The position numbers and the translations under genes were made by a program. Under the pieces are notes generated by a model that saw only the letters and a list, made by a program, of their open reading frames with translations, was not told the DNA's origin and did not search any database. DNA of 64,000 nucleotides from Sulfuricella sp. (GTDB taxonomy: Bacteria; Pseudomonadota; Gammaproteobacteria; Burkholderiales; Sulfuricellaceae): contig JBAZID010000001.1 in NCBI GenBank assembly GCA_041651995.1, positions 248,001-312,000 of the forward strand, given 5' to 3'. The number at the start of each line of letters is the position of its first letter. The first letter of the stretch is position 1. This document shows, one piece after another, positions 62,268-64,000 of this stretch.

Positions 62268-63184
62268 CTATTTTGAATATTTCTTGATGGCGAGCTGAAT
62301 TTCGGCAATTGCTTTTTCGATATCGTCGTCGCTCACGAGGGTTTCGCCAGCCTTCGGACGGGGGGCATGCAAGGCATCGAGCTGGGTAGTAAAGCTGTCC
62401 AGCGGCATCATTTCGGTGGACACGCCGCCCGCGGGCTGAGTAGCGCCCTTCCCGCCCCAGGCCATGGCAATGGCGGACAAATTGTCACCATCCTGCCCGC
62501 CACGAAATTCGGCATGATCCATCAACTCCGGAATCGCCTGATCCAGCGAATAGGTGTTCAGAATGGAGCCAATCTCATTGCTGCTAAGAGAACCCCACAG
62601 ACCATCCGAGCACAGCAGCAGAACATCGCCCGGCTCGACCGGCGTGCGCCTGGAGAGCTCCACCTCGGGTGGAATCATGCCGCCAAGGCAATTGTAGATC
62701 TTGTTGCGCTCCGGGTGCGTGGTCATCTGGGCCTCGGTGATGAGCCCCTGCTCGAACATCTGCTGCACCCGGGAATGGTCCTGGGTACGCGTCACCAGCC
62801 GCCCACGGCGGAAAAAATACAGGCGCGAATCACCGACATGGGCCCAGTAAGCCACATCACGCTGGATCACCACCGCCACGCAGGTGGTGCGCGGACTTTC
62901 CAGCAATTCGTTCTCGGCGGAATAATCACAGATCGCCTCGTGCACGGCATGCATCGCCTGATCGAGGAAGAACAGCGGATCCCTGAGGGTAGGGTGGCCT
63001 GTTTCTGGAACATTTCAGCGATCAACTGCACCGTTATCTGAGCAGCGATCTCCCCATGGAAATGTCCACCCATGCCATCCGCCACCACCATCAACAGGGA
63101 TTCCTTGCTATAGGAATAGGCCACCCGGTCCTGATTGTATTTGCGTCCGCCTTGCCGGCTGGACTGGTAGATGGAGAACTTCAT
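62268..63184 (-). pseudogene. PP2C-type Ser/Thr phosphatase, frameshifted
   Basis: Two overlapping frames together encode one PP2C phosphatase. The first starts at ATG 63184 with NQDRVAYS and VVADGMGGHFHGE (metal Asp) and runs to EMFQKQATL; the sequence then continues in another frame (LRDPLFFLDQAMHAVHEAI, later SDGLWG and GDNLSAIAMAW). The shift lies near 62985-62996 in CCACCCTACCCTC and is repaired by adding one C. Either a real mutation, programmed slippage, or an assembly error. It follows the kinase by 7 bases, a usual kinase-phosphatase pair. Confidence 0.75.
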
Positions 63185-63191
63185 GGCGAAC

Positions 63192-64000
63192 TCAGAAGAG
63201 ATCCTTGTTCAGGGTGGCGCGAATGCTGCCCATCAGTGTTTTCTTGCGCGGCAGCTCCTCCAGCGGAACATCCTTGACCAATTCTCTCTGCAGGGCAAAC
63301 ACGCTCTGTGGCCGTTGCATGTAATCCAGTTGCAGGCACTGATCGATCAATTGCAGCAAAGCTTCCGAATATTCCCCTGGCCACAGCTTGACGGCGGGGG
63401 TCATCTTGTCGTCCTCCAATCGCGCATCGGCAGCCTGCGGCGCGAAACCGGCCATGCAGGCGAACATGCTGGCGCCGACACTGTAGATATCCGACCACGG
63501 CCCCAGACGCTCGCGATTCTTGTACTGCTCCGGCGCGGCAAAACCCGGCGTGTACATGGGCGAAAGCTTGTTTTTTTCGCTCGAAAGCGTCTGCCGTGCG
63601 GCGCCGAAATCGAGCAACACCGGCGAGCCATCAAGGCGCAGGTAAATATTGGCTGGCTTGATATCCAGGTGCAGAAGTTTGTGAGTATGCACTTCGCGCA
63701 AGCCATTGAGCAGCTGCGCGAATACACGGCGGATGAAGCTTTCCCGGATGAGTCCCTTGTGCTGCTGGATATGCTCCTGCATGGTCCTGCCACGCTCGTA
63801 CTGCATCACCATGTACACGGTTTCGTTGGCACGGAAGAAATTGGTCACGCGCACCACGTTGGGATGAGCAATCTTGGCCAGCGCGCGCCCTTCCTCAAAA
63901 AAACACTTCATGCCATAGCGGAAGGTATTGAGGTTATCCACCGAAGTGGCCTGCACGACCTCGCCCCCATCGCGCAAGGCCAGTCCGCTGGGCAGGTATT
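63192..64000 (-). CDS. Ser/Thr protein kinase, N-terminus outside window
   Basis: The frame is open to the window edge, so only the last 269 codons are seen (including stop at 63192). Visible kinase features: the Glu of the alphaC helix (FFEEGRALAKIAHPN), HLDIKPANIYL (catalytic loop), DFGAAR (metal Asp) and the APEQY segment; the ATP-binding Lys is outside. A Hanks-type kinase, probably regulating proteins that the adjacent PP2C dephosphorylates. No C-terminal membrane helix or sensor domain is visible. Confidence 0.88.
   Translation of the reverse strand, partial: YLPSGLALRDGGEVVQATSVDNLNTFRYGMKCFFEEGRALAKIAHPNVVRVTNFFRANETVYMVMQYERGRTMQEHIQQHKGLIRESFIRRVFAQLLNGLREVHTHKLLHLDIKPANIYLRLDGSPVLLDFGAARQTLSSEKNKLSPMYTPGFAAPEQYKNRERLGPWSDIYSVGASMFACMAGFAPQAADARLEDDKMTPAVKLWPGEYSEALLQLIDQCLQLDYMQRPQSVFALQRELVKDVPLEELPRKKTLMGSIRATLNKDLF

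Overview
The window looks like a betaproteobacterial chromosome of the Nitrosomonadales/Sulfuricellaceae-Gallionellaceae type. Three things suggest this: the complete 14-subunit nuoA-N operon preceded by tpiA-secG-tRNA-Leu and followed by a DUF2818-type gene and a NUDIX gene; a full System I cytochrome c maturation operon (ccmABCDEFGHI); and many interspersed palindromic repeats. The family placement is inference from gene order and protein character, because no database search was possible.

Layout. 1-2.2 kb: tail of an unknown gene, a tiny exported acidic protein, and dusC. 2.2-9.1 kb (minus strand): ccmABCDEFGHI, with most stop and start codons overlapping. 9.3-11.1 kb (minus): a hypothetical gene, hslR (Hsp15) and hslO (Hsp33), followed by a tRNA-Lys on the plus strand. 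11.4-14.8 kb (plus): an unknown small gene, a globin-coupled GAF-GGDEF diguanylate cyclase and an HPP-CBS membrane protein. 14.8-21.7 kb is the accessory part: a mazEF-like toxin-antitoxin pair with twin palindromes upstream, half an EamA transporter, about 1.1 kb of nested hairpins without genes, a minus-strand operon (membrane-anchored Mrr-like nuclease, Sel1-repeat protein, coiled-coil J-domain protein, APRT-like phosphoribosyltransferase), a small exported protein and a protein with two ribbon-helix-helix-like segments.

21.8-28.5 kb: purB facing hemF, then an Mla/MCE-type lipid transport operon (STAS-permease fusion, ATPase, MCE protein, lipoprotein) and an ADP-sugar NUDIX hydrolase. 28.7-43.4 kb (minus): DUF2818-type gene and nuoN to nuoA, the proton-pumping NADH dehydrogenase. 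43.5-46.9 kb: tRNA-Leu(GAG), secG, tpiA, three small unknown genes, a Fur/Irr-type regulator and folE. 47.0-56.9 kb is a signalling block: a 1705-residue hybrid histidine kinase translationally coupled to a REC-HD-GYP response regulator, and divergently a 1112-residue PAS-GGDEF-EAL protein. A short decayed folE copy lies on the far side of this block. 57.0-59.0 kb: a DUF2442-HTH protein and a TetR regulator/nitroreductase pair with matching operators. 59.0-64.0 kb (minus): Ser/Thr kinase (cut by the window end), PP2C phosphatase (frameshifted), rph, rdgB, an isochorismatase-like protein without its nucleophile, and hemW.

Together the core genes describe a respiring cell with c-type cytochromes and a large investment in cyclic-di-GMP signalling. 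The least explained parts are the 17.4-20.1 kb operon, the hairpin-rich stretch beside it, and the repeat inserted in frame inside the big kinase gene.
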